64,000 nucleotides of DNA from Agapetus fuscipes (lineage: Eukaryota > Arthropoda > Insecta > Trichoptera > Glossosomatidae): NCBI GenBank assembly GCA_951799405.1, contig OX637332.1, positions 10,855,001 through 10,919,000 of the forward strand. The letters run 5' to 3'. Numbering within the stretch: the stretch's first letter is position 1; each line of letters starts with the position of its first letter. The position numbers and the translations under genes were made by a program. The notes beneath the pieces were generated by a model. It saw only the letters and a program-made list of their open reading frames with translations, was not told where the DNA came from and did not search any database. Shown in pieces: positions 44,520 to 57,600 of the stretch.

Positions 44520-47500
44520 TATATTGCCTACTGATACTTATGAAAAAGAATGGTTGCTCCTGTAAATGAAGGTTTTGTACATTTTTGCAAAAACCTTGTG
44601 AGTTTTGAAGCCGAGTATCGGTAGACTTAAGACTCAATATTTCTGAATTTCATTTCAAGTAATTGCAAGTAATACACAAGTTTAATTGTTATATTGGTAT
44701 TTATTTCAATTATATTATATTCTCCATAACTATAACAGTTTTAAAAAATAAAAATGATAAGTTGGGTACAAGGAAGAATGGACATTAGACATTCAATAAT
44801 TTAAATAAAAAATGAAAGAATACAATAGACACAACGTACCTACATACATATATATATATCGTTCTTAACTTAGCCTAAATTTTTACATCATAATATAATA
44901 GCTGTAAAATAGGATCAATCATAATATTATTCATTTTATTAACAATTAAAATGAAATAACTTTTCGCATTATAGGTAACATTGTAATGTAGGGTCCTGGG
45001 TGTCCAGAAAAAGCAATAAATGGTATTGTGAGGCACAATACCTTTATTCCTTTTTGGGAAACATCGAGATGAGTCTTCTCTATCCCCTATCGTGAATAGA
45101 CCTAGGGGATGTAAGTACCTACACATAGTGTTGGAAACAAAACTAAAATGGATTTCAATGTATTAAAAACAATGAATTTAGAAGATTTAAATCAATTCAG
45201 AGTACAATGAATCCAGTGAAAAGTCTATTCAAATCGAATCAAGACAATATTCATTAAAAAATTGGTAGTATTATTGTGGTATAATTTATTATGGATAAGG
45301 CCCATCCCTCTATACCAAATAACATAATAAATTAACACATTTTTTTCATTTTCAAAATTAATGAAAACATCTCAAATTTCGTTAATGTGTAATTAGGAGG
45401 CAAATTATAAAGGATATTAAAAAATAAATAAGTATTTTAACATAAATATGTAAAAAAAAATGTTAAATTAAATGTAGCAAGTTCACTTTCTTTATTTTCA
45501 TGGACAAATAATTTTACAATTTACAACCATACAACAGTCAATGTAATATCAAAAGGTAAATTATTCTTCATACAATAAGACATGTAAAAAATAAAATATG
45601 GCAAACAATGTAAGAAATATTGATAAATAGATTATGTTAATTAGGATAAACAAATTTTGCAAGGAATAGAATATTAAGTAAAAAAGAATAGAATGACATT
45701 ACAAGAGGTAAACTTGGTCAGCACACAAAATGAACACAAGATTTTCCAACAGTTCTGTGCATTACATAAGTAGGTGGGTAGGTACAGACACATCCCACGC
45801 TTAATAATAAAGAGCAATAACTCAATAAATAATTGGGAAATCACGTTTGAAGTTCAGACAACCAGTACAACTTGTATGGGATGAAAAAGGCGACCGATGT
45901 TTTATCTCGGTCATATTCGTCCAAATTGAACGGCTTTCGCATTCTACCTATTCTTCTCTCATTGTTATTGCTCTTTATTATTAAGCGTGCGACATGTTAG
46001 TGTAAATGTTTTAAATGCTTAGAATTTCAGATTGATTGAGGGATGTTTTTGTCACAGCAGTTTCAAATTAATTAACAGAATATAGGAAAACTTATCAATT
46101 CTTTCATCAAAGGAGTCAAATGTACAATTCTTTAATTTGCATTTTAATGCAATTATACAAAAACTGCACTACAATAAATAGACTGGTGATCTATAACTTA
46201 AGACTTATGTATGAAAAGTTATACATGATTCATCTGAGTCTTTGAAAAAAATACAATGAGCTCATCAAAAAAAAAACCTAGCTTCAATGATTGGCGGGAA
46301 TGTTTAAAATATTTTATTTATCTAAAAAAAAGGAAAACAAATGAAGGAAGACGATTTACCACCTCATCAATTTCATATTAAATTCCAATAATTTTCAGTT
46401 TTGGAATAAATACACCTTTGCGCCACTCTGCAATCTATTTTTAAACTAGAACCATATTTTTAGACAAAAATTTGGGATTGTTGCCGAGGCAAAAAATATT
46501 TTGGAAGTTTTCTTTTACTTGAACTACAAACTAAAACTATGAAGGACTTTACTGGTGTTTTCCATCAATGAGTTATGTCAAAACCAGCCAAGTCCATAAG
46601 ATTCTACTAAAATATTATGTATTCAATATTGTGTGTTTTAAATGCACATAACCATTTATATTAAATAGCTATTTTTAAGAGATAAACTAAATTGGCTTTG
46701 CTTTCAGTTATTATCCACAGGATAATTGCTAGGGGTTCGTATTTTGTTGAAAAGAGGATAAATGGATAGATAAGATAGGTAGTCTTGTTTCAGTCTATTT
46801 GAAATTGATTAACATAATATTTACACACATTTGAGGATATATAATGGAACAAGTAACAGGTTTAAAGATTAACTGACAAAGTATACTAGGATTATGTCAT
46901 TTAGCAAATATTACAGAAATTATCCAAGATTACAACTTGTACCTACCTCTTCCTTAGGTATAACAAAACAAAAATACAAAAAAAAAGTTAGGGTGGCTTT
47001 CTCCAAACAAAATACAATGTCAAAGGAATTTGAAAAAAGTTAAGGCTTTCTGCGTCAATTTGAATTTTAACAAGCAATGATGTATTCATATTGTATTCTA
47101 GACTTAACCACTGTAATGTACTGTATATAGCATGAACATTAAGCACCCATGAGATAAATATTCATTAGATAATTATGTTTTCTTCTGACAAATCCATTAG
47201 ATTCTATTTAATAATTAACTTTATTGTAGATTATTTTGCAAATTATAGTTTTTATTGGTGAAGGTTTGGATAGTAAAATCTTTAACTAGTCAACTTATTT
47301 CACTGACGGTGTTTGTGTTCTAGATATGAAATCAGACAATGAATAATAAAAAATATATATTATGAACTGCTATAATTATTCAAACATATTTATTTAATTG
47401 TATATTCCATACTTCGAAAGAAAAATATTTACAAGATTGTACAAAATGTACAATTGCAACAGTCAGGTATATATCACAAATCTTTATAAAATTATTTTTA

Positions 47501-48535
47501 CTTTGCAGTACTTGCAAACTTCCTCTAAATGAGTCAACCATTACAATGCCTACACTTCCCTCAGAGATTATCAGGAGTGCTGAAACTCTCTGTCTGCATC
47601 TCGCGTTTCTCTAAAATTACATTGACTGAAAATTCCTAATAAAAAAGCTATCTAGGTACTAGTCTTATAATATCTTCCTGGCTATCTCCAATTATCATTA
47701 AGCATCAATTTTCTGTTCAATTGAAATATTTTAATCCTCCTGTCATAACTTTAAATCTGTCCATCACTCAATAAATGTATTTACAATGCTTCTCACTCTA
47801 GCACCCATCAAATCTTACATTACTCGACTTATTCAAAATGAACAGAAAAATAAATACTTCAGTACTGAAATAGTCATCCAAATTACGTCTCAACATGAGA
47901 GATTGTGACAATGAGCAATGACTGCTGAGCATTAACAAATTATTGTTCACAGACGTATTTGTCAACATCCAGATGCAATACAGAAATTACTTTAATTTAA
48001 CAATACCTTATATTTCTCAGACATATTACACTATTACAATCTGAGTTTTTCTATGACTGTTGTATATGGCTGCTTAGAATGTTTGAACAATAAAAATAAA
48101 ACCAACTGCAGTATCATTAGCTTAATATTTTAAAATAAATAATCAGTTAGACTAGTTACTTCCCTTTAGAGTATAGAGCAAAGAACTGTTCTTCGCAAAT
48201 AGTGGCAGAGCTTGCCATATTCTCAAAGGCATTCCATAGACTACCTACAAGTTTATAAAAAAAGTAATCTATGAATATTAACAATGGAAAATATAAAAGC
48301 CCAAGGAAGCTTGCATTGAGCACCTCAGAACAATTGAAATAGCTCTCAAATCTGGCATGCATGGATAGCTGGATTCCCAACTGGTCAGATGGGAATACTA
48401 AACAAGAAGAAAAAGCAACTTCTTTTGTATCAGTTGCATTACAATGTAAGAAAATATATGGACTAAAATATTTTTGATTCTTTTTGTGCAACATAAATTT
48501 AAAAGATGGCGGGAGAAATAATAGTTGTTCCTTTG
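44520..48535 (-). other. Repeat-poor AT-rich stretch downstream of eIF4G (possible long 3' UTR)
   Basis: About 4 kb directly after the eIF4G stop codon with no Rep-A, SINE or LINE copy that I can see and no convincing coding exon. Several minus-strand AATAAA signals occur, for example at 45496-45491. The lack of insertions compared with 2-43 kb is consistent with transcribed, constrained sequence such as a long 3' UTR, but this is inference only. Confidence 0.3.
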
Positions 48536-48639
48536 TCAGTTATCGCTGTCTACAACTGAGGATACATCATCCAAGTCTCCATCGGAAGAGTCGTCTTTCA
48601 ATATTAAGAATAGACTGGTCAGCATTTTGAGTAGGACAC
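48536..48639 (-). CDS. eIF4G: eIF4G terminal coding exon
   Basis: Acceptor TTTAATTCAG; encodes VLLKMLTSLFLILKDDSSDG and an acidic tail ending SVVDSDN before a TAA stop at 48536-48538. Homologues end in a similar FFxWLREAEEES tail. Confidence 0.88.
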
Positions 48640-51600
48640 CTGAATTAAATAAAAAAACAAAAATACAATATTCACAACATATAGATACACATTGAATAAT
48701 ATTAATAAAGTCTCCAAGCTGAAATGACAACAGGCTTGTCATAAAGCAAGATGAGAAAAATATGTGCTTCTAGAATCCTTTAATGAAGACCACGTGAGGA
48801 CAGAAGAAATGTAGTGCAGGAAGACCCTTAAAAAGATGGGCCTTTGATATTGCCCAGTTAATGGAGAAACAAATGTTTTCCGGTTGCTAAAGATAGGAAA
48901 GTGTGAAAGAAAATTTAAAAGTACTATATGCAGCAGTACGGGGAAGAATACTTACAAAAAAAGTATAGGATATGTATTCCCCCACCACACACAAGAGCTT
49001 TGCCTCTTTTTGGTGAGGTACAGCTTATAAAACTATTGACTTTTTATGTAATAGATACATGTAAGTTTAAAAAAAAAAAGTGTTTTATTAATAAATAAAT
49101 AAAAATATCAAAAAAGTGGGTCTCATTCATGGAACATAAATATCAGATTTCATTTTCACACATTATGAGCTGTAACTTAAAATTCAAGCTACCTTTTGAA
49201 TAAGTATCAGTAAAAAAATCAAATTCAAGTTTACCTTTTCCTTCTTGTTCTTCTTCAGATTCTTCCCAAGTCAAGAACGCTTGGGTTGTTACAACCTCTG
49301 CAGATTCCCACAAATGTTCAAATACTCTGACTGCTATTCCTGAAAACATTCATAGGAATTTGAGTATTGTGTGTCAATAATTGGATCACAAAATAATAAA
49401 GCTGAAAAATTAAAATGAGCACATGGTTGATAACAAAAAAATCTCTAAGACAATGAGCTTGCCACGAAATTTTTTTTTTTTTTTCAGTGAGCAAAAGTCA
49501 CAAGCCTTTTCCCTGTGACATCGCAATGTTCTTGTCTTTGGAATTTGTACCGAGTCCATTGTGCAGCAACTTTATATTATTCTAATAACTTCCACAACAA
49601 AACCATCACAGACTATTCTAGTGTCTAAGAAAAAAAGTAGTGAATAGCAGGAGAATAAGGTAGAGAGCCTTCAATGATTTCATGTATTTATAAATAAATC
49701 TCACCTTGTGGATGCTCTAGTTTGTGCATGAGCTGTTGGATGGCAAACAAACATTGGCACTGGTATTCCAGCTTCGGGCTGACATATTCTATCAACAGTT
49801 TATAGTAAGTGTTAAGTCTGGCGATCGCCTCATCATCAAAGCGAGGCATCGTGGAGGAGGCAGGACACAGGGTGTAAGTGTAGATGGCTTCAGTGAGAGC
49901 TCTTATGAACCAGTTCTCTTCAATGGCTTCTCCAATATTTTTCTGAAACACAAGAAACCAAAACTGTTAGAACAACAGTAATCATTTTTTTTCAATCACA
50001 AACTATGAAAGCTAGACACATCAGATATATTTTTTCGTAACATGGATTTCATTCTGTCCACTACTTTATAAAGTCATCATTGTAAAAGTTTCTCCTAATT
50101 TCTTTTGACATTTTTATTTTGCAAAAAAAACGTTTGTTCCTGTAGCTGTATCCAGCTAGGAATGACCAGTATGCCCACAGACACATTCTCCACTTTGTTC
50201 TGTCCTTACTCTCCTTTAACCTTATCAACAGTCATCCCTCGCTTCATGAAAACTCTTCACTTTTTCTCATTCTACAGATTCCAGTAATTTGCAATCTCGC
50301 TTATTTGATCATTCCATTCTTTCCTTGGTGTTCCCCTTCTACTCTAACCTTTGAAATTCTCTTTCTACACTCTTTTTGTGCTTTAAGTACAATAAATATT
50401 TAGGGCTGATTAAGAAATATACATAGGATTGAGACTGAATTTTTAACAAATAGTAGGTTCAGTAAGAAAAATGAATCTGCACAAACCCTAATCCAAGCCT
50501 TGATGAACTCTATGCTACTTCCTTTGTTCATGAGCTCAAGCATTTGCAGGCAAGCAGCTGAAGGATTGATACATGTGACTTGCTCTCTCGGCTTCAAAAA
50601 CTCCATCTGTGAGTTTTCTAGGAACTCTGCAACCTAAAAGAAAATGCATTTGATGGTATAAAATTATATTTTTACTACTTGATTGAATTCAAACTTGAAT
50701 TATAGTCCTTGTACATTTCACAAATCAAATGTTATAAAACCAACAAAATTTTGAGAATAACATTCTCCAATTGTGATTTCTATCAACATATTGAAAGTTA
50801 ATTAAAAAGCAGGCAGTCTCTCTAGTATAAAAAAACAATGCTCACATGTCGGGGGGAGTAACAAACGTATTGAAGTTTGCGTTGCCATTTACGCTGACTG
50901 GAGGCGCTGTTACACCTATGTTTGGAAGATACAACAGCGCCTCATGACAATGTGAACTTCCATACATTTTTATTCCCCACCACATGTGAAAATCAACTGG
51001 ATTTTTTATACTAGGGTTAATGTATCCCAGATTTACAACTTTATGTTTAAACTGAACTATAGTACTTACAAAAAATGAGTGAAAACTAAAACAACACATT
51101 TGACTGTTTTACTTTTCATACATCTTGGGTAAAAAATTATGGTTGAATTAAAAGTCGTTTTTTTAAAGAAATCCTGTACAAGAGACTTCTTAGATTTCAG
51201 AGAGTTTAGAGGTTTATGACACTTGCTGGAGTGCCGCAAAGGTGTTGGTGATGTGGCAGTTGATGTTCTGATCCTTTGAAGCAGGGCTGTTAGTTGTGTA
51301 GTGTTGTGTGTTGCCTTTGTTTTAAGATACTGATAGGAAGTGGGGATTGGTATTGGTTTTGAATAGAACAGAATTAAATTGTGGTGGGAATACAGATACC
51401 TACCGGTAACTCGTTCCATGAAACGGGCAGTTTGGCAAAGGAATGAGTCATGAAAACATCAAGATCTCAAAGTTTTGATCTCGATTGCAAAGGGATGAAT
51501 GTCATTCATTCACAACAAGGGCAACTTGTAGAACGACTTGAGACCCAGACTTGTTATTACACCCTTGAAACTTACCTCTGGTGGCGACATCCAGTCAGAT

Positions 51601-54600
51601 AGTTCCATATTTGTAGCTTCGCCCCACAAGTTGGACAAATATGTTAGGTCACTCTTCATCGGCGCCAGGAGGGCTTTCAGCAAAAGAAGACCTTTCTCAG
51701 CTGTGATGAACTTTGAAAATGTATTGTGAATTTGCCATAAGGATAAACTCTGAAAGAAAAATATGTCAAAAACTGTCATTTTAAAATTCCAAACATTCCA
51801 AATTTTCCAGTGCAAGGCGATGTCGCAGGTTTGGGTGACTAGGGTCCGTAGCAGCTAACAATAGATATAATGCCATCTGGTTAGCAATGTGACATTTTTA
51901 ATAATCTATAATCTAAGTTGCAACATGATGTTTATTATTTTGATAAGCAAATGAATGATTTATAGTTTCATTAATTAACAGAATTAAATTTTATTTCATT
52001 ATGAAATGTGAGTTTGTAAAAATCATATATATAATTCTCGCCACAAAATTTTTGTGGTCAAAATCCTCCAAAATGGCTTTACGGATCCTCATGAAATTTT
52101 GTAGGCTCATTTGATTTGTATCAGAATCGGACAACAAGTATATTTAATACAGCCATATGATTAAGAAAAGCGTACGCAGATTTCTTCATCACTTGAGACC
52201 TTTAAGAGCCTTTAAGACCTCTTTTAAATGGTCTCTCCATATCCAGTTTCCTCAGTGAGGCGGGAATAGCGTTCCAAGTCATTGGAGCGGCTGCCTTGAA
52301 TGCTGTCTCCAAAAACAGTGCGGGGCCTTCTTGCAGGGATGTCCAGGCAGCTGCTTCTTGATGCAGCTGACCTCAGTGTTTGTCCGCGCGAGGTTGTAGT
52401 AGCTGGAGACATCAGCTCCATCAGGTACCCCAGAACACTCCCACGCAGTGCTTTGAAGGTGAGCAAACCGACTTTAAAAGTGATCCTCTCAGGGATTTTC
52501 AGCCAATGCAGAGCTTGAAGATGAGGAGTGATGTGGCAGGACTTTGCGGCCCCATATATGAGTCTAGCTGCGACGTTCTGCAGCGATTGAAGCCTATTGA
52601 GCTGATTTTTGGGCTGGCCAGCATATATCGCATTGCAGTAGTCAAGTCTGGCCACTACAAAGGAATTCACAATCACCTTTGTAGCACTTCTAGGCAGACT
52701 TTTAACAACAGTCTTGATTTGAAGGAGAGCAAAGAAACCGGATCTGACAGTATTTGATACTTGAGTATCCAGTGTCAGGTGTTCGTCAATGCAAACTCCA
52801 AGAAGTTTAATGTTAGTGGACGGGTTGACGTTTACTACGCAGATTCTGATGGGCAACAAGTCAAGAAGTTCCTTGCGCTTCTTAGTCACTGCACACAAGA
52901 TTTCTGTTTTATCTGGGTTCAAGACTAATTTGTTTGCAGTCATCCAGCGCTCCACGTCTTCAATACATTCCCTGATTGTCCTCTTTAGGGCCATTTGGTT
53001 TTCGGGATCACAGTCACCATAGATCTGACAATCGTCAGCATGGCACTGCATTTCAAGTCCTGATCTGTGCACTACATGTTCAAGCTCTCCAGTGTACAGG
53101 ACGAAGAGAAGTGGACCTAGAACAGAGCCCTGTGGAACACCTGAGGACAACATAGTCGTAGCCGAAAATTCTCCATGCAGTCGAACTGCTTGTTCTCTCC
53201 CATTGAGGTAGGACGCCATCCATTCCAATGCCAGTCCCGATATGCCATAGTTCAACTTGAGTTTCTCCAGGAGGATACTATGGTCAACCAAATCAAAAGC
53301 GGCACTCATATCAAGTGAAGCCACTATCGCAATATTGCCTTTTTCAATTTTAGATGTGAGGTCCGATAGTAATCTTACCATTGCCGTTTCAGTTGAGTGG
53401 TGCTTCCTGTATGCCGACTGTTTTTTTGGAAAGAGATTGTTGCTTTGTAGGTATAAAGTCAATCTTGCTGCTACAACTTTTTCCATAATCTTTGCTATTT
53501 ATGGAAGATTGCATATAGGTCTGAAGTTTGCAAGATTATCCAAATCCAGTTGTGGCTTCTTATAATTGGTATGACAAGCGCAGATTTTAGTGCATCGGGC
53601 ACTTGAGCATTTCGGAATGTGCAATTTACAGTATTAACTATCACAGGAACAAGTTCATTGCAACATTTTTAAAAAGCCAAGCTGGTACCGGATCAAGTTC
53701 ACACTGCTTGGAAGGGGTGGACTTTATAAGCCTTGTGACTTCTTCAATCGACGTATCCAGGAAGGTGGTCAGGCTCAGTGATGTAGTTGAGTGCATGGAC
53801 ATTGAGAAGGAGAAGGTGATAGTCGGGTTTCGAAGTCTATTCACTTTATTTTTTAAATACTCAGCAAAATCCTGTGCTTTGAAAACAGTATATGTTAGCC
53901 ATTTAAAAACGCCATCTATGAATTACATTGTGAAACTTGGAATATAACTTCTAATACATTTCATCGCCCCCTTTATTATTGGTATTGTTTCGGTTTTCGG
54001 TCAAGCGCTTGAAGGATGAGTTGGGAGGAATTGGGAACGTTGTCATGACAAAAGGATCCTTAACCAACCAAAGACAGGTCGTAAGTCCTGTGACTCCCAT
54101 CTCATCCTGACTCCGTGCGGCGGGCCTGAGTTTGGGTCTTGGATTTTCAAAATTAGAGACCTGACTCGGTGAGACCGTGGATGCTCAGCTATTTCACAAA
54201 TTTCTTTGGGCTAATCGAACATTGGATTTAGGAGAGAGGTTTTCCAGCCCACAGTCGTCAATGTTTGCTACATTATTTGTGTTTAAACATGGCTTCATGG
54301 GTTTGATTGAGCAGCGACGTAGAGCTGGGTTCCACACCTTGTCGATTCTTGTTGTTTCCTCCTTCCTATTAAAATTGTTCTTATGCTGAAAATCTCAATG
54401 GCTTCTTTGGTTACTTAAAAAAAAGTAAACTCTTATTGAAAAAAAATAAGTTTTAAACATCCTTCCAAAAAAAAACCTCACCCAATACTACAAAAAGTAT
54501 TTTTACATTTGAAAACAAATATTCTACATAAAATAAACGGCAATGTCCACTCACATTCTTCTTCATGTGACCCCAGATGAACTGAGACAGCAGATCCCAG

Positions 54601-57600
54601 CACTGAGGACCAGCGTTGATGATGGGCTCCGATGAAGTATCACAAGTCTGTTTTATCGCCGCTAGGAACTGGGCCGTAGTCAGCTCTTTGTCATCCACCA
54701 AACGTCCCGTCACTTCTCCAATTTGTGACATGTTTGAACTTTCATTTCTAGAAAATAAAAGGCTGTGAATTTTGTGCTTTGAATAATTAAACTTTAAACA
54801 AATCTCCAGAAAACATATAAAAGGTTTCAGTAAATTTGACACATTTATCTTGCATTGCATAACCTTCAAGAATGAATAACAACAGAAATAAATAATTTAT
54901 CAATTCTATTAACGAGCATAAGGTCTTTTTTAAATCAACCTGATTTTTAGCAACTTTTTTAAGTTCAAATTGATGAAAAAAAAAAAAAAGAATAGATGGC
55001 TTTGACATTAACAAGTCACCTTAACAGAAAACCACAAGTTTCAAAATCTGTTCAAAATTTATCATTTTTAGTATTCTATAATGCAGGTTTTATTCTCAGT
55101 AATTTTATTTCCACTTCATAAAAAACCATCTCATTTTTCTGTTTTTTTCCAATCTTGTTGTTCATTAATGTTAAATTTGTTGACCATTGGAAGTAACACT
55201 GGAGTAGTTAAGGCCACTAGACAAGGCCATAATTTTTTAATCAATTCTTAAAACACCTTTGTAAAACAGATTAAGGGAAGCTTTTGTAAATAACATTAAC
55301 AATAAGTTACTTACGATCTAATGATTCCCCAGATGAACAGTTCTTTCACAACATCATCATAACTATATTGATCCTTGGGGAAGGTTTTCTGGATGTTGCT
55401 GAGCAAGCCGTATACAGACTCGTGATTTTGATTCATCATGTCATTCATCTTCTGGGCCACCTTATCCTCAAATTGGCTCAGCGGGCGTCCCAAACTATTG
55501 CGGTTGTTCTGGCTAACCATACCTAAGAAAATAAAGAATCAATGCATTTATTTTTTTCATCTTTAAATAATTAGCCAGCAATTCATTTCTGACTTCCCAT
55601 TCTGGAGTTTACTTTGGAGCTAAGGTTTTCATAAGCCTTTTGAGCTCGAAACGCATTGCAACTAAGCTGCATACATAGTGCAACTTCTTTGGTGGAATCT
55701 ATTAATTTTCAGCCAACCTTTTACCGACCAATAACTAGATAGTGGTACTTTTCCTTCTTCCTAGGGCTCAAATGATTAATTTTTGTAAAAATGAACTTTT
55801 CAATACTATGACTTGGGTTAAAAGAAAAAACTAAAATGTGATATAATTTTGACACCCTTTGCGAGATTCAAACCCTAGTCATCTGGCTTTGATCGCAAGC
55901 ATTCTACCCACTGAGCTATAAAGTAGGCAATATAAGAGACAACTATGTTCTATGTCACACTCACCACTAATCAATACCCTGAATATCTTGCACAGAATTT
56001 TTCTAGAAATGTACCTCAAGAATCTCAAAGTAAGTTTGGTCAGATCAAATAGATATTGCAAGTATTTGGCTAATGAATCACCAATTTTTATATTTTTGGT
56101 TTAGCAGGCTGGAACTGACTTTATAAAGTTTTGTAAAATTGGTCACTAAACTGGTATGTGCGTAATCTAATGAATAACACTACATGACAAACACTACACT
56201 GGTGCTTATCCAACTTCGAATTTTTAAAAGCTTACTCTGCTTTTTAAATTTGTTGTTTAGTTGCATTGTATGGAAATTTTATCAATGCATTTAGTTTTTA
56301 TAGTCAATTCCATGAAAATATTTTTTCATTTGATGTGAATACATGTTTCAATGAAGTCTCAGGGTTCTTGAAATGTCTTGACTTGGATAGTTCCTAGACT
56401 TACAGGTTTCTATGAGTCCTTGATTGATACGTTAGTAGTTCTCTTTTTCTTAGGTTTTTTGAGTTCCTGGTAGGTTGATTGGTAAAAATTAATTCACTTT
56501 GCCAGTATCACCCCTGTCTCAGGGAAGGGCGGAAAAAGTTACAGGATTTATATTTTCGATTTTTATTTTGTGAGTACGCATGCAGCAAGTGTAAGTGTAA
56601 GCTTACACGTGTCTACTTGTGGGCATGCATTTAATAAATTTCGTAAATGTTAATATATCTATGCAACTCAGATTATAGATTCAAATGAGGTGTTTAAATT
56701 GAAGATTTTACCAATAGAGGGGCCAGAAAGTAATGCTGTTTCTGTACAAGTCAATATATTTTTTTTTTTAAAAAAACCTGTTTTGATCACATGATCACTG
56801 GAGATGAAAAATGGGTTGTCTATGATAATCCAAAATTGAAATGGGCATGAATTAATCTTTATTCAAAAATTTGCCAGTAATCAACAAAAAAAAGGTACTA
56901 TAGAGTACACTGCACACAAGAAACCCTGAAAAATATTAATGGATTGGGGTGGGAGGTATTGCCTCACGGCCTTAACTCAGTCGATATTGCGACATTGGAT
57001 TTTCATTTATTCCAATCGCTACAACATTTTGTAATTGTTTTTTTTTGTAGACTTGGAATGACAATAAATATACCATTTGAAAATATTTTTATCAATAAGG
57101 CATTAAAAATTACTACACTAGATGCCAAAAGGTTGATAACGAGGATGGTTCCATCATTTTTTACAAACTTATCTTTTAAAATTTTATGCATGCAAATGTC
57201 ATTAGGTTACTCAAATAATAGTTTTGCATTGATTAAGGTGTAGACAGGCAGACACTAATTAAAAACCTTATGACATCCCTAAATTTTAAACTGGTTTAGT
57301 TTTATTTAATGGAAACAGATTAATGTATACACAAACATTGAAAAGAAATCACAAAAATTAAGTACAAATTCAAAATGTGCTCAGAATGGCAAGTTGCCCA
57401 TACAGCATGAGTAAAACAAAGAAACTAAAAAAATGTGCTATATGTTATATGGTGCAATTTGAAATGTTAGGAGTTGTTTTTCTTTCTGAGATACTCTGCT
57501 TATGATAGTTTCAGTTCTGTATTAACTAGAAGACCAGCCATGTTGATAACAAAACATAATTAAATTAAGAAAAAACACTAATAAAATTAAAAAATTAAAA

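Noticed and set aside
51066..51419. 117-codon minus-strand ORF in an eIF4G intron
   Set aside because: Its reading does not fit exon phases on either side and resembles no eIF4G segment.
52300..53022. Plus-strand ORFs opposite the CR1/L2 RT
   Set aside because: Antisense shadows of the LINE coding strand.
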